Shown: positions 1-9,293, numbered from the stretch's first letter. The stretch: 64,000 nucleotides of DNA from Corynebacterium sp. NML140438 (GCF_001875725.1 NZ_MLCQ01000022.1:62001-126000), one strand, 5' to 3'. The notes: a model not told the origin generated them from the letters alone. Made by a program: numbers and translations.

Positions 1-175
1 GACCAAACATTGCAGCATTGCGCTGCGTTTTTCCTCGATAGGTGTGGGCGGCGGCGTCTTCCTCGCCGAGGTACGCCTCCACTTCGGTCAGAACAATGGT
101 GACTCCACCATGCGTCAATGTGCACCCCAGCAGCTCTGGCGCGACGATGTTTGCGGGGCGAGAAAAGTCAATCAT
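1..175 (-). CDS. mpg: DNA-3-methyladenine glycosylase, 5' part only
   Basis: Base-excision repair glycosylase of the AAG/MPG family, which removes alkylated purines. Only the first 58 codons lie in the window; the gene runs off the left edge. The reading frame starts with ATG at 175 and includes VLTEVEAYLGEEDAAAHTYR followed shortly by RNAAMFG. These match the family's conserved Glu-containing active-site segment and its H-x-Y-R-G / R-N-x-x-M-F-G motif. There is no Shine-Dalgarno sequence, but TAGAGT (183-188) ends 7 nt before the ATG, so a leaderless transcript is likely. It is divergent from the gene at 332. The identity is a family match by eye. Confidence 0.85.
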   Translation of the reverse strand, partial: MIDFSRPANIVAPELLGCTLTHGGVTIVLTEVEAYLGEEDAAAHTYRGKTQRNAAMFG

Positions 176-331
176 GGGCCCAACTCTAACCAGTGATCCC
201 CATTGGTGGCTGAACGAAAGGGGGAAATGCCACACGAAGCGTTGTTGGAGTTTGTTTTAATAATTTTTTGCGTACGGTGAACGGTGAACACGGAAACGCT
301 TTTCTACGGGCCACGTAACCTAAGGAGCATC

Positions 332-1870
332 ATGGCAGGCAAGCGCAACTGGGCAGCAACAGCATCAATCGCGGCAGCGTTGGGAGTGGGGACCGTCGCA
401 GCTGTTGATCTGACTCAGAAGAAACACTCCATTCGCAGGATTTACCCCGTCCTGGGGCGTGCGAGGTGGGCGCTGGAGAAAATCCGACCGGAGCTCCAGC
501 AGTACTTCATTGAACGCGACTGGGACGGACGCCCATTCGATCGCCGAACCCGCAGCCTCATCTACTCGCGTGCGAAGGGGCAGACCTCGACCACCGCGTT
601 CGGCACGCAAGAAAACGTCTACGAGCAAGGCCACCGCTCCCTGGTGCACTCGATGCGCCCGGTGGAAATGCCTGCAGAGCCACCCCGCGTGCTCATTGGT
701 GGCCCGCAGTGCTCCCAGCCGTACAGCGCCGCGCTGCTGAACATTTCTGCGATGAGCTTCGGCTCGCTGTCTGGTCGCGCTGTCGAGGCAATGAATAAGG
801 GCGCCAAGTTGGGTGGGTTCTACCAGGACACCGGTGAGGGCGGCCTGTCTCCGCACCACGAAAAGTACGGTGGGGACCTGGTATGGGAAATCGGTACGGG
901 CTACTTCGGCGCACGGACCCCGATGGGTGGCTTTGATTCGGACACGTTCGCGGAAAAAGCAAAGCGTCCGCAGGTAAAGATGACGCTGCTGAAGCTCTCG
1001 CAGGGCGCAAAACCAGGTCTGGGTGGTGAGCTTCCGGCTGCAAAGGCGACGAAGGAAGTTGCGGAGATCCGCGGCATTGAAGAAGGAAAGGCGTTCACAT
1101 CTCCGGGCGCGCACTCCGAGTTTGATACACCAGTTGGGCTGTTGCATTTCATCGACCAGATGCGCACTCTTTCCGGTGGTAAGCCAGTTGGATTCAAATT
1201 GTGCATTGGCTCCCGCCAGGAGTTCCTCTCCGTGTGCAAGGCCATGCTTGAGACTGGGATTTTGCCGGACTACATCGTGGTCGACGGCTCTGAGGGCGGT
1301 ACCGGATCTGCTCCGAAGGAATTCGAAGACCATGTGGGCCTGCCACTCACTGAGGGGCTGACGTTCGTGAACAACGCACTGGTCGGCTGCGGCCTTCGCG
1401 ACAAGATCAAGATTGGTGCTGCAGGTAAGATCGCCGCCGGTAACGACCTTGTTCGTCGCATGGTGCAGGGCGCAGACTTCCTGCTGAGCGCCCGCGCAAT
1501 GATGATGGCCGTCGGCTGTGTACAGGCGATGGAGTGCCACCTTGGCACTTGCCCGGCGGGCGTCGCGACGCAGGACCCCTGGCGTGAGCGGGGGCTGGAC
1601 GTTGAGGATAAGTCGATGCGCGTGATGCGGTACCAAAAAGCCACCGTGGCTTCCGCATTGCGACTCATGGCCGCGATGGGAGTGCAGGATCCGAAGGACC
1701 TGCGTCCGGAGATGATTCGCTGCAACGACGACTACGGAAAGCCCCAGACGTACCGTGAGCGCTACGAGTGGCTTCGCGACGGCCAGCTGGTTGAGGGCGA
1801 TATCCCATCGAACTGGCTCGAGGACTGGGAGGCTGCGTCTGCAGAGTCGTTTCTAGCGAACGAAAAGTAG
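332..1870 (+). CDS. FMN-binding glutamate synthase family protein
   Basis: A 512-aa protein resembling the FMN/Fe-S synthase domain of glutamate synthase, without the amidotransferase and glucosyl-like parts of full GltB. Visible family features are a GEGG stretch, GSEGGTGSAPKEFEDHVG and CHLGTCPAGVATQD near residue 400, which resembles the cysteine cluster of GltB. A hydrophobic stretch at residues 7-26 could be a membrane anchor. I start it at ATG 332 because AAGGAG lies 4 nt upstream; an in-frame GTG at 284 would add 16 residues and has no ribosome site. The substrate of these short GltB-like proteins is not established, so a true glutamate synthase role is uncertain. Confidence 0.85.
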   Translation: MAGKRNWAATASIAAALGVGTVAAVDLTQKKHSIRRIYPVLGRARWALEKIRPELQQYFIERDWDGRPFDRRTRSLIYSRAKGQTSTTAFGTQENVYEQGHRSLVHSMRPVEMPAEPPRVLIGGPQCSQPYSAALLNISAMSFGSLSGRAVEAMNKGAKLGGFYQDTGEGGLSPHHEKYGGDLVWEIGTGYFGARTPMGGFDSDTFAEKAKRPQVKMTLLKLSQGAKPGLGGELPAAKATKEVAEIRGIEEGKAFTSPGAHSEFDTPVGLLHFIDQMRTLSGGKPVGFKLCIGSRQEFLSVCKAMLETGILPDYIVVDGSEGGTGSAPKEFEDHVGLPLTEGLTFVNNALVGCGLRDKIKIGAAGKIAAGNDLVRRMVQGADFLLSARAMMMAVGCVQAMECHLGTCPAGVATQDPWRERGLDVEDKSMRVMRYQKATVASALRLMAAMGVQDPKDLRPEMIRCNDDYGKPQTYRERYEWLRDGQLVEGDIPSNWLEDWEAASAESFLANEK

Positions 1871-1909
1871 CGCTTAGCGTAGGCAGGGAAAATTTGCCAC
1901 AATAGGGGC

Positions 1910-2086
1910 ATGACCCTAGATGAATCACAACGGGCGAAAGAACTGGCCGAGCTAGAGGAGCGTCTCGAGCTCGGTCGTAAACATCACGAAGAACTCATGG
2001 CGCAAATGAAAGCAAAAGTCCAGGAGTTCGAAGAGCGTCAAGCTGAGCTTGAGCGAGCAATTGCGGAGCGTAAGTCCGCAGAATAA
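1910..2086 (+). CDS. Small charged coiled-coil protein
   Basis: A 58-codon ORF (MTLDESQRAKELAELEERLE at the start) made almost entirely of Glu, Lys, Arg, Leu and Ala. The heptad-like pattern predicts one continuous coiled coil. It has no signal peptide or membrane segment. It starts 39 nt after the glutamate-synthase-like gene on the same strand and ends 21 nt before the convergent HAD gene, so it is probably the second gene of a small operon. The ribosome site is weak (AGGGG almost touching the ATG). I do not recognise a family and no function can be assigned. Composition and position make it a likely real gene. Confidence 0.6.
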   Translation: MTLDESQRAKELAELEERLELGRKHHEELMAQMKAKVQEFEERQAELERAIAERKSAE

Positions 2087-2107
2087 ACGCCGTAAGTGCC
2101 GTAAGCG

Positions 2108-2908
2108 TTAGGCCTCGTTGAGCCATGCAGCAAGTCGATGTACCGCTGCATGCTCGGCGTTTGTGCCAATGACTTCGTCCGCGACCGCCTTCAGGTCGGG
2201 GTGCGCGTTGCCCATCGCAACCGCAGTGCCAGCCTCCTGCAACATCGTGTAGTCATTAAGAAAGTCACCGATCGCGGCAGTAGCAGCGTGTGGCACGCCT
2301 AACGTATCCGCGATCGCGAGCAGTGCCTTCCCCTTGTCTGCCTCCGGGCTCATGATATCGATCCAATGCTTGCCACTGACCACGTGGTGCAGTCCAGGCG
2401 CATGCTCTTGTACCCACGCCAGCGCGTTCCGCTCTGCGTCTCCATCCACGTAGAGAGCTACTTTCACTGGTTGCTCGAAGGGGACGTCGACAAGAGAATC
2501 AGCGAGTGTGTTTGCATGGTAGTACTTCGCGATTTCCCGCTCCACCTCCTCGGACGCCCCACGAACAGAGTAGGACTGTTCCGGCGTGCACAAGACTGCC
2601 GACGCTGAAAATGGCGCCGTTTCAAACGCGCGGAGAAAGTCCCGCACCGGCCGCTCTGGCATGGCAGTCACGTTGATGATGCGGCCGTCGTGAACAACGA
2701 CGGAACCGTTCTCGGCGATAAAGGTGCGTGGCTCGTGCGCTGTGAACATGTCTCGAAGTGTCGCTAGCTGGCGTCCAGATGCCGGTGTGACGAGGACGTT
2801 GCGTTCGTCGGCAAGTCGAAGCGCATCCCAAAATGTGTCGGGGATGTGTCCGTGCTCGTCGAGCAGCGTGCCATCCATATCGAGGGCGATAATTTGCGGG
2901 CAAGGCAT
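2108..2908 (-). CDS. HAD superfamily (Cof-type) hydrolase
   Basis: A 266-aa haloacid dehalogenase phosphatase of the Cof/type IIB group, which usually dephosphorylate sugar phosphates or cofactors. Motif I is DMDGTLLDE at residues 10-18, with the catalytic Asp pair. The C-terminal motif IV is GDFLNDYTML, followed by AVAMGNAHPDLKAVAD, typical of Cof proteins. The cap domain lies between. The start at 2908 is chosen because GGAGGA lies about 10 nt upstream. A longer open frame continues 52 codons upstream but lacks a ribosome site and family similarity. It is divergent from gapB across a 340-bp regulatory region. The substrate is unknown. Confidence 0.88.
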   Translation of the reverse strand: MPCPQIIALDMDGTLLDEHGHIPDTFWDALRLADERNVLVTPASGRQLATLRDMFTAHEPRTFIAENGSVVVHDGRIINVTAMPERPVRDFLRAFETAPFSASAVLCTPEQSYSVRGASEEVEREIAKYYHANTLADSLVDVPFEQPVKVALYVDGDAERNALAWVQEHAPGLHHVVSGKHWIDIMSPEADKGKALLAIADTLGVPHAATAAIGDFLNDYTMLQEAGTAVAMGNAHPDLKAVADEVIGTNAEHAAVHRLAAWLNEA

Positions 2909-3006
2909 AAGTTCGTAGTCCTCCAAAGCGTTGATGTACGAGCATAGGCTACCGAAGGAACGCCAACGGTCGCTTGTCGACGCCGCGCTGGACAAATACG
3001 GTCTTC

Positions 3007-3023
3007 CCGTACCGGGGGTACGG
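3007..3023. promoter_or_regulatory. 17-bp perfect palindrome upstream of gapB
   Basis: CCGTACC-GGG-GGTACGG is a perfect inverted repeat in the 342-bp gene-free stretch between the HAD gene and gapB. It could be an operator for either divergent gene. The same stretch carries a likely gapB -10 (TACGAT, 3154-3159). Nothing else in 2909-3250 looks like a gene. Confidence 0.4.
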
Positions 3024-3169
3024 TTTGGGGGTGGAGGCTGGGTGTCGGCAGGTTCGCAGTACAAAGCCCACTTAAAGCGATCAATGTGGCATGGCTCGTC
3101 GACAGGGATTGATCTAGCTGGAGTATTCGCAACAAAGATGGACCAATACGCGCTACGATAAGTCCTTGG

Positions 3170-3204
3170 TTGGGGGTACGGCTGTTCGTGCTGTGCACCC
3201 CCAA
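3170..3204 (+). promoter_or_regulatory. Hairpin in the gapB 5' leader
   Basis: TTGGGGGT (3170-3177) and ACCCCCAA (3197-3204) are perfectly complementary across a 19-nt loop. They lie just downstream of the putative -10 at 3154-3159, so the hairpin would form at the very 5' end of the gapB mRNA, about 46 nt before the start codon. It has no U-run, so it is not a terminator. It could stabilise the transcript or bind a regulator. Confidence 0.35.
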
Positions 3205-3250
3205 GTCAAACGTTTGCCGATCGTTCAATTACCGCATGAAGAGGATGACT

Positions 3251-4711
3251 GTGTCTACGCCTACGAATACAACGCCCCAAAATGACTGGAACCACAAGCT
3301 GACCCTCGCGCAGGAAATGCTGCCGCTCATCAGTCAGCTACACCGTGAAAACAACGTTGTCACCTCGATTTTTGGGCGCCTGCTGGTAGGCGTGACAGAC
3401 ATCGACATTATTAAGGCGCACCGATACGCGCGCCGGATCGTCGAGAAGGAGCTCCCGCTTGAGGACACACTTCCGGTGCTCCGTGAGTTGGTGCAGATGA
3501 ACTTGGGTACTGTCTCTATTGACCTTGGCCGACTTGCGAGCGACTACAAGAAGTCCGGTGCCAGCGATTTACGTGCGTACCTCAACGAGGCGCTCGTCGA
3601 GGTAGTCGACACTGACTCGGAACTCGAGCCGCGCGATGTCGTGCTCTACGGCTTCGGCCGCATCGGCCGCCTGCTGGCCCGCATACTCATTGCCCGCGAG
3701 GCGATGTACGGTGGCGCTCGACTGCGTGCTGTGGTCGTGCGGAAGAAAGGCGACGATGACATTGTGAAGCGTGCGTCGCTGCTGCGCCGCGACTCAGTGC
3801 ACGGCCCATTCGACGGCACCATCACCGTCGATCACGAGAAAGAGATCATCTGGGCGAATGGCACGCCGATCCAGATGATCTACGCGAACGACCCGGCGGC
3901 CATCGACTACACCGCGTACGGCATCAACGATGCAATCGTCGTCGATAACACCGGCGTCTGGCGCGACGAGGCTGGTCTGGGGCAGCACCTGAAGTCCAAA
4001 GGGGTTTCTCGCGTTCTGCTCACTGCGCCTGGCAAGGGCGATATCAAGAACATCGTCTACGGCATCAACCACGCGGATATCACCGACGGCGACCAGATTC
4101 TGTCGGCGGCGTCGTGCACCACGAACGGCATCACGCCGGTGCTGAAGGTCATCAATGATCGCTACGGCGTGGTGCACGGCCACGTTGAGACGGTGCACTC
4201 CTACACGAACGACCAGAACCTGGCCGACAACTTCCACAAAGGCGACCGCCGCGGGCGCGCTGCAGGCCTCAATATGGTGCTCACGGAGACCGGCGCAGCG
4301 AAGGCTGTTTCTAAGGCGCTTCCAGAGTTTGAAGGCAAGCTGACCGGCAACGCGATCCGTGTGCCGACGCCTGACGTGTCAATGGCTGTGCTCAATCTTG
4401 AGCTGGAGGTCGAGACAACGAAGGACGAAGTCAACAACTTCCTCCGCAAAGTATCGACGGATTCCAACCTGCGGCAGCAAATCGACTACATCCAGTCCCC
4501 GGAGGTGGTATCGACTGATTTACTCGGCACCACGCACGCCGGTGTTGTCGACGGCCTCGCGACTATTTCCTCGGGCAAGCACCTCGTGCTGTACGTATGG
4601 TACGACAATGAGTACGGCTACTCCCACCAAGTGGTGCGTGTTGTTGAGGAGATTGCCGGTGTTCGCCCACGCATTTACCCGGCACGTGCTATCCCAGAAG
4701 ATCTGAAGTAG
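3251..4711 (+). CDS. gapB: Glyceraldehyde-3-phosphate dehydrogenase, long GapB type
   Basis: Cytoplasmic GAPDH of the long (about 480-aa) class that corynebacteria carry beside the glycolytic GapA. In C. glutamicum this class is linked to gluconeogenesis and NADP(H). A roughly 130-residue N-terminal extension (IFGRLLVGVTDIDIIKAHRY) precedes the Rossmann fold GFGRIGR near residue 135. The catalytic segment ASCTTNGITPVLK puts the nucleophilic Cys near residue 289, and WYDNEYGYSHQVV is the C-terminal family motif. I prefer GTG 3251, with AAGAGG 6 nt upstream; in-frame ATGs at 3236 and 3245 have none. The gene stands alone, with its own promoter region and a terminator at 4722-4772. Cofactor preference cannot be read from the sequence. 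Confidence 0.92.
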   Translation: MSTPTNTTPQNDWNHKLTLAQEMLPLISQLHRENNVVTSIFGRLLVGVTDIDIIKAHRYARRIVEKELPLEDTLPVLRELVQMNLGTVSIDLGRLASDYKKSGASDLRAYLNEALVEVVDTDSELEPRDVVLYGFGRIGRLLARILIAREAMYGGARLRAVVVRKKGDDDIVKRASLLRRDSVHGPFDGTITVDHEKEIIWANGTPIQMIYANDPAAIDYTAYGINDAIVVDNTGVWRDEAGLGQHLKSKGVSRVLLTAPGKGDIKNIVYGINHADITDGDQILSAASCTTNGITPVLKVINDRYGVVHGHVETVHSYTNDQNLADNFHKGDRRGRAAGLNMVLTETGAAKAVSKALPEFEGKLTGNAIRVPTPDVSMAVLNLELEVETTKDEVNNFLRKVSTDSNLRQQIDYIQSPEVVSTDLLGTTHAGVVDGLATISSGKHLVLYVWYDNEYGYSHQVVRVVEEIAGVRPRIYPARAIPEDLK

Positions 4712-4721
4712 TCATTTTGTT

Positions 4722-4772
4722 CCGCGCCCCGGGCTGTGTATCGCAGTTCCTGGGGCGCGGTGCAGATTTTTT
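4722..4772 (+). terminator. Intrinsic terminator of gapB
   Basis: Arms CCGCGCCCC (4722-4730) and GGGGCGCGG (4752-4760) pair perfectly and are followed by a run of six T at 4767-4772. It lies 11 nt after the gapB stop codon. Confidence 0.85.
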
Positions 4773-4883
4773 GGGGGTGGACGTTTTGTGCAGGAAGTTC
4801 GCGAATTGACGTTCATACACTAAGTTAGAAGCGTACGTCTTTCTGTATTGGGTGATTCGAAGAAGTGTAAGGCAGAGGCAACA

Positions 4884-6899
4884 GTGCGTCGAGGTAAGTG
4901 TAAAACCGGTCTCGCGGTCGCGACGGCGACTTCGATCATGTTTGCTTCCGTAGGTGTAAGTCCCATGCGTGCTCACGCGCAGCATTTAGGCTCGGAAGCT
5001 ATCGCAGAACACGCCGTGGACACTTCCGATAGCCTTGGATTCGAAGAGTTGCCCGCGGGGAAAGCGAAGCGCTCCTACCTATTCCTCGATACAGATGGAT
5101 CCCCGCTCGCGAACACAGAGGTACGTTTCGTCAGCCAGGATGGAAAGACATCATACGCAGAGCGCACTAATGAGAGCGGTGCAGTCGCATTTATTGTTGA
5201 CCCTGGCTCGTACCGCTATCAAATCTACGGTGGTCGTGAGGCAGAAAAGCCGCGGTTTGTGTCACAGTGGATCACCGTCAAAGAAGATACTTTCATAATC
5301 ACTTCGTTGAAGTTGCCGGCTGAACAGACGATCTTCTATACGTGGCCGAAGATCGATTTAAAGCCTGGTGAGCGCAAAGTCGTCATGCCGAACGAAGAGA
5401 ATGAGACCGGCACCGAGTTCGAAAAAATCGGTGGCACTCCCGAATGGGTAACTGTGTACCGTGACGGCACAGTGGAAGTTGCCCCACTTGAGACGACGAA
5501 GTCTGGTGTGTACACCGTTAGGATCCGTGCTTCGAATGCGCCCGATTTTGCTGTCAGAATCGAATTGCAGGACGCGGCTACCGGTGCTGATCGGTATGCG
5601 TTTAAGTATCCGACGAGTTATATTCGCCCGGGCTCTGTCGGCTCGAGTTTTAAGCCGAGCTTGACCCTGCGTAAAGACGGTTACGATTTCGTGAACCAGC
5701 CGGTGCCACCTGGGACTACGTTTGAGACCTCATCGCCAGAAGCGACGATCGATAAGAGTACCGGTGAAATCAAGTACATCGCTTCAAGGAACGCCAAGGT
5801 TGGGGAGACCGTTAAGATCCCCGTGGCTGTCACGATGCCAGATGGCAGTCGACTCAAGACGGAGGCGGCCTTTGAGGTGATTCCTCCACTGATCAAGACG
5901 GTAACAGACATCTCCTATGGTGAAGCGCGCGTTGCACCAGGAGGAAAGTTCGTCGCGAACCTCAATGTCAAGGGGGATCTACCGGTAGGGACAGAGTTCC
6001 GCTGGGATGCCAGGAAGAACAAAGATCTTCGAGGATGGAACGTCGCAGTCGACAGTGCTACTGGGACTGTCGAAGCTGTGGTTCCCGAAGGCGTCGAGGA
6101 GGATTATAGCTTGCGCATCCTGGCAAGCTATACGGACGGATCAAGCGAATATGTGACGTTGCCTGTGCACATCGTGGACCAGCTCGGTCCGGAAGAACTT
6201 GAGGCGCACAAGTTGCGGTACACGCAGCAGATTGTGACCCCTGGTAAGGCGTTCACCGCTGAGCCTGCGGGCGACCCAGTCTATGGCAGTGTCTTCTCCA
6301 TTGAAAACGACGGCGGTATTCCGATCACTATCGATCGGGCGACGGGCCGAGTAACTGCAAAGATCCCCGCGGGCACGAAGGCTGACAGTACCTACACTGC
6401 GAAGCTGCGCGTCGATTTCCCTGGCGGGCACCAAATCATCGAGCTGAAGGCTACCGCTAACTCGATGGCTAGGAAGAGCTCAGTGGATTACGCTGTGCAG
6501 GAGGGCTTTGCGAAGCCAAAAAACAAGTACTCTGGCGTCCGTTACGGGCTGCCGAAGAGCTACAAAAATCAGGATGCGAAGGTTGAAATAAACCCGGAGA
6601 CGGGTGAGGTCCGAGCAACAGTGCCACGTGGCCAAAAGGCTAAAGAGATCAATGTTCCAGTCGTTGCGACATGGGAGGATGGTTCGCAGCAACTGGTGGA
6701 CTTGCACGTTGTTCCTAAACAGACAGCCACGCAAAAGGAGCTGACCTGGGAACGCGTATGGTGGCTCGTGCCGTTCATGATCGCAGCAGAGGGCTTTGGC
6801 ATTTTGCTGTTTTGGGTGTGGGATAGCAATAAACATGTGGCACCGTTTAATGTACTAACGAATGCGTTGAAGAACGCCGGATTTAACGTTTCGGGATAA
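4884..6899 (+). CDS. Secreted, membrane-anchored repeat protein (Cna-B-like plus YPDG/Rib-like repeats)
   Basis: A 671-aa cell-surface protein. It has a Sec signal peptide (basic start RRGKCK, hydrophobic core, likely cleavage after AHA near residue 34) and a Cna-B/transthyretin-like module near 61-132 (LANTEVRFVSQDG, GAVAFIVDPGSYRYQIYGG). Four degenerate repeats of about 80-95 residues follow (near 235-335, 340-430, 440-530, 532-612). Each carries an I-x-x-x-TG-x-V/I segment and most end in a hydrophobic strand plus x-DGS, as in actinobacterial YPDG/Rib domains. A transmembrane helix near 625-646 and a short cytoplasmic tail end the protein; there is no LPXTG motif. The GTG at 4884 is preferred because AGAGG lies 5 nt upstream. 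It is 11 nt upstream of the metalloprotease gene, so the two are surely co-transcribed. The role is probably structural or adhesive, by inference. Confidence 0.75.
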   Translation: MRRGKCKTGLAVATATSIMFASVGVSPMRAHAQHLGSEAIAEHAVDTSDSLGFEELPAGKAKRSYLFLDTDGSPLANTEVRFVSQDGKTSYAERTNESGAVAFIVDPGSYRYQIYGGREAEKPRFVSQWITVKEDTFIITSLKLPAEQTIFYTWPKIDLKPGERKVVMPNEENETGTEFEKIGGTPEWVTVYRDGTVEVAPLETTKSGVYTVRIRASNAPDFAVRIELQDAATGADRYAFKYPTSYIRPGSVGSSFKPSLTLRKDGYDFVNQPVPPGTTFETSSPEATIDKSTGEIKYIASRNAKVGETVKIPVAVTMPDGSRLKTEAAFEVIPPLIKTVTDISYGEARVAPGGKFVANLNVKGDLPVGTEFRWDARKNKDLRGWNVAVDSATGTVEAVVPEGVEEDYSLRILASYTDGSSEYVTLPVHIVDQLGPEELEAHKLRYTQQIVTPGKAFTAEPAGDPVYGSVFSIENDGGIPITIDRATGRVTAKIPAGTKADSTYTAKLRVDFPGGHQIIELKATANSMARKSSVDYAVQEGFAKPKNKYSGVRYGLPKSYKNQDAKVEINPETGEVRATVPRGQKAKEINVPVVATWEDGSQQLVDLHVVPKQTATQKELTWERVWWLVPFMIAAEGFGILLFWVWDSNKHVAPFNVLTNALKNAGFNVSG

Positions 6900-6910
6900 A
6901 GGACGAAAAA

Positions 6911-9283
6911 GTGAAGATGAAACGAACTCTTGCTATCGTGCTGTGCGCAGGTCTCACCCTTGGGGGGGTTGAGCCCGTCGCGGATGCGTCCATCCAGAAA
7001 AATCCCGGCGGAATCTGGATCGAAAATGATTCTCAGACTGAGGGGTTCGCTACTGTCAACCTAGCGTATGGGTCGAAGCTGAATGCTACCTTCCAAAATC
7101 CGCAGTCGGTTGGCGGCCTGTTGGAGTGCAGTCTTGAGACTGTTTTGACTGTTGACGGGAAGCGGGTGGCGTTCCTCCCGACCGAGACGAAAGCGGTTGA
7201 TGAGCCAAGCGAGATTGGCTATAAAACTACGTTGACGCATTACGATGCAAACACCGAAATCGAGATGAAGCGCACGGTCGAAATCGGGACGAACTCGATG
7301 GATGTGACCGTCGAGGCGATCGACAAGTCGAAACGAGATCGACAGATCAGCATCGAGATGTTTTCCTCTGTGCCAAAGTATGGCCAAGAGGTCGGCACAT
7401 ACCGAGGCAGCAGGTTCAACTTCGGCCCAAACGAACTCGGTTACGACGTTTCTGTGAACTTCCGCAGTGCGGATGTCTCCAAGGCTGCGGGGCACGCTAT
7501 CGAATCCGGTGAGGCGAACAGCGTTGGCGAGGTTGCCGATGACGGGGCTGGTTATCAGTACGCGGTGTGGAATAAGAAGTTGCCTGCACAGAAGTCGATT
7601 TCTGCCACCGCGAACATTTTTATCCAGACGCAGCCTACTGCAAAAGATACTGACCGCGACGGGCTGCCTGACGAGTGGGAGCGCTACGGGTTTACTACTG
7701 CGGACGGAACACCGCTGCCGCTGAATCGATGGGGCGCGGATCCCGATAAGCCCGATTTGTTCTTGCAGCTGAACTGGATGAAGTCTGAATGGGAAACGCT
7801 GAATTGCAACGAAGTAAACAAGTTCGGTGCGAACATAGAAGACTTCCAAAAATTTGCGAAGTGTGCCGAAGCCAATGCAAACGTGTACAGGCCATCCCGA
7901 GAGTCGCTCATGGAGCTGGAAGAGAAGTTTGCTGAGCATGGCATTAGTCTTCATATTGATGCCGGTGACCTCTACTCTTCTGTGTCGAGCTACGAGAACA
8001 AGCATGGTGGTCCGACAGAGGATTACACACCGCTGTATTTCGCAGATGGCATGTCGAAGCGAGACAAGCTCGGGAAGAAACGCCAGGAGCTGCTGGGGGC
8101 ACGCGAATCAGTGTTCCGAGTGGGCATCATTGGTGACCAGATGGAGAAAGGTGATTGGTCGACAGGTACTGGTCTCGTTAACGATTCGGCGTTTTACGTG
8201 GCCTACCACGATAACGTGACTAGCCAGGAGCAGTTACGTAACACGATTCTTCACGAGTTCGGCCACAACCTGGGCCTTACTCACAACGGTGCGCTTTCTA
8301 CGAATCCGGTCAACACCGAGGAATACCTTCCGACGTACAAGTCGGTCATGAACTACCTTTACCAGTGGTCGCACTTCGACTACTCAGACCAACTTTATGA
8401 GTCGATTCCCAAGACCGACAAAAACTACCCGAAGGAGAAGTGCGAGCAGGACGGGGTGGTCTGCTACGAGGGGAAGTATTCCGTCCCCGCTGACTGGGAC
8501 AACTTGAATCTCAAAGGCAAGTACATTGGCTCAGGCGAAGGCATTATTGGTGCTGAGGAAGTTCCTGAGCCGAGCCACAATATTACAGCGCGCGAGCTCG
8601 AAGTTATCGCTGCAGATCAGAACCCTGGCAAGGCCGGTTTCCGTCTGGCAGGTGGAGAGGATGCGGCCGTGGTGACGAACCGTTCAACCGACGTGCTTCA
8701 CGGCGAGATCCGTAACCTCGGTTTGGATCTGCACAAGTTCACGGTGTACGCCAAGTACCCGACGATCACAGGTGCTGAACCGATTGAAGTCACTGTGCCA
8801 GGGCAGATTAATGCCAATGGTGTGGAGCCCTCTGCACGAGTTGAAATACCGATTAAGAACGCAACCTCATTGCGTGACTCGACAATGCCGCTTGAAATTC
8901 GCATTGTAAATGCGGAGGGGAAGGAAGTATTCAAAGAGGAGTATCAGGTCTCTGTCCTCGACTACACGGCAGAAGAAATGGAGCGTATCCGTGAGGAGAT
9001 CGAAAAGAATCCTGATGCCAGTGATCGCTTGAAAGAATCAGCACGTCGCATTTTGGATCCAAAGGCCGGTCGGCAGGCGCCGGAGGAACCGGACCGTATT
9101 GACGTGGCGACACCGACGCCGCAGAAGCCACCGAGCAATACGGGTAAGAACACGGTTGGCCAGTCGGAGAAGTCGTCCGCGTCTGACAACGTGGGGATGA
9201 TCGTCGGCATTATTGCTGCGGTCGGTGGTGTGTTGGCTGCGGCGTACGCTGCGGCGTGGGCTTCAGGTCTGTTGAAGCTCTAA
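6911..9283 (+). CDS. Membrane-anchored secreted zinc metalloprotease (metzincin-like)
   Basis: A 790-aa exported protein with a signal peptide (residues 1 to about 27, ending VADA). A beta-rich N-terminal half follows, then a Ca2+-binding-type DTDRDGLPDEW motif near residue 246. HEFGHNLGLTH at 448-458 is the extended zinc site HExxHxxGxxH, and VMNYLYQW near 480 is a plausible Met-turn, so a metzincin fold is likely. The C-terminal half contains a beta-rich domain, a Pro-rich linker and a transmembrane helix near 761-786 with a very short tail. The start is GTG 6911, with AAAGGA 7 nt upstream; ATG 6917 is also possible. It is the second gene of an operon with the repeat protein before it, which may be its partner or substrate. 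The target is unknown. Confidence 0.8.
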   Translation: MKMKRTLAIVLCAGLTLGGVEPVADASIQKNPGGIWIENDSQTEGFATVNLAYGSKLNATFQNPQSVGGLLECSLETVLTVDGKRVAFLPTETKAVDEPSEIGYKTTLTHYDANTEIEMKRTVEIGTNSMDVTVEAIDKSKRDRQISIEMFSSVPKYGQEVGTYRGSRFNFGPNELGYDVSVNFRSADVSKAAGHAIESGEANSVGEVADDGAGYQYAVWNKKLPAQKSISATANIFIQTQPTAKDTDRDGLPDEWERYGFTTADGTPLPLNRWGADPDKPDLFLQLNWMKSEWETLNCNEVNKFGANIEDFQKFAKCAEANANVYRPSRESLMELEEKFAEHGISLHIDAGDLYSSVSSYENKHGGPTEDYTPLYFADGMSKRDKLGKKRQELLGARESVFRVGIIGDQMEKGDWSTGTGLVNDSAFYVAYHDNVTSQEQLRNTILHEFGHNLGLTHNGALSTNPVNTEEYLPTYKSVMNYLYQWSHFDYSDQLYESIPKTDKNYPKEKCEQDGVVCYEGKYSVPADWDNLNLKGKYIGSGEGIIGAEEVPEPSHNITARELEVIAADQNPGKAGFRLAGGEDAAVVTNRSTDVLHGEIRNLGLDLHKFTVYAKYPTITGAEPIEVTVPGQINANGVEPSARVEIPIKNATSLRDSTMPLEIRIVNAEGKEVFKEEYQVSVLDYTAEEMERIREEIEKNPDASDRLKESARRILDPKAGRQAPEEPDRIDVATPTPQKPPSNTGKNTVGQSEKSSASDNVGMIVGIIAAVGGVLAAAYAAAWASGLLKL

Positions 9284-9293
9284 GCCTGTTGGC

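Noticed and set aside
365..1636. A 423-codon open frame antisense to the glutamate-synthase-like gene
   Set aside because: The plus-strand protein has clear family motifs; the antisense frame is Arg/His-rich shadow sequence.
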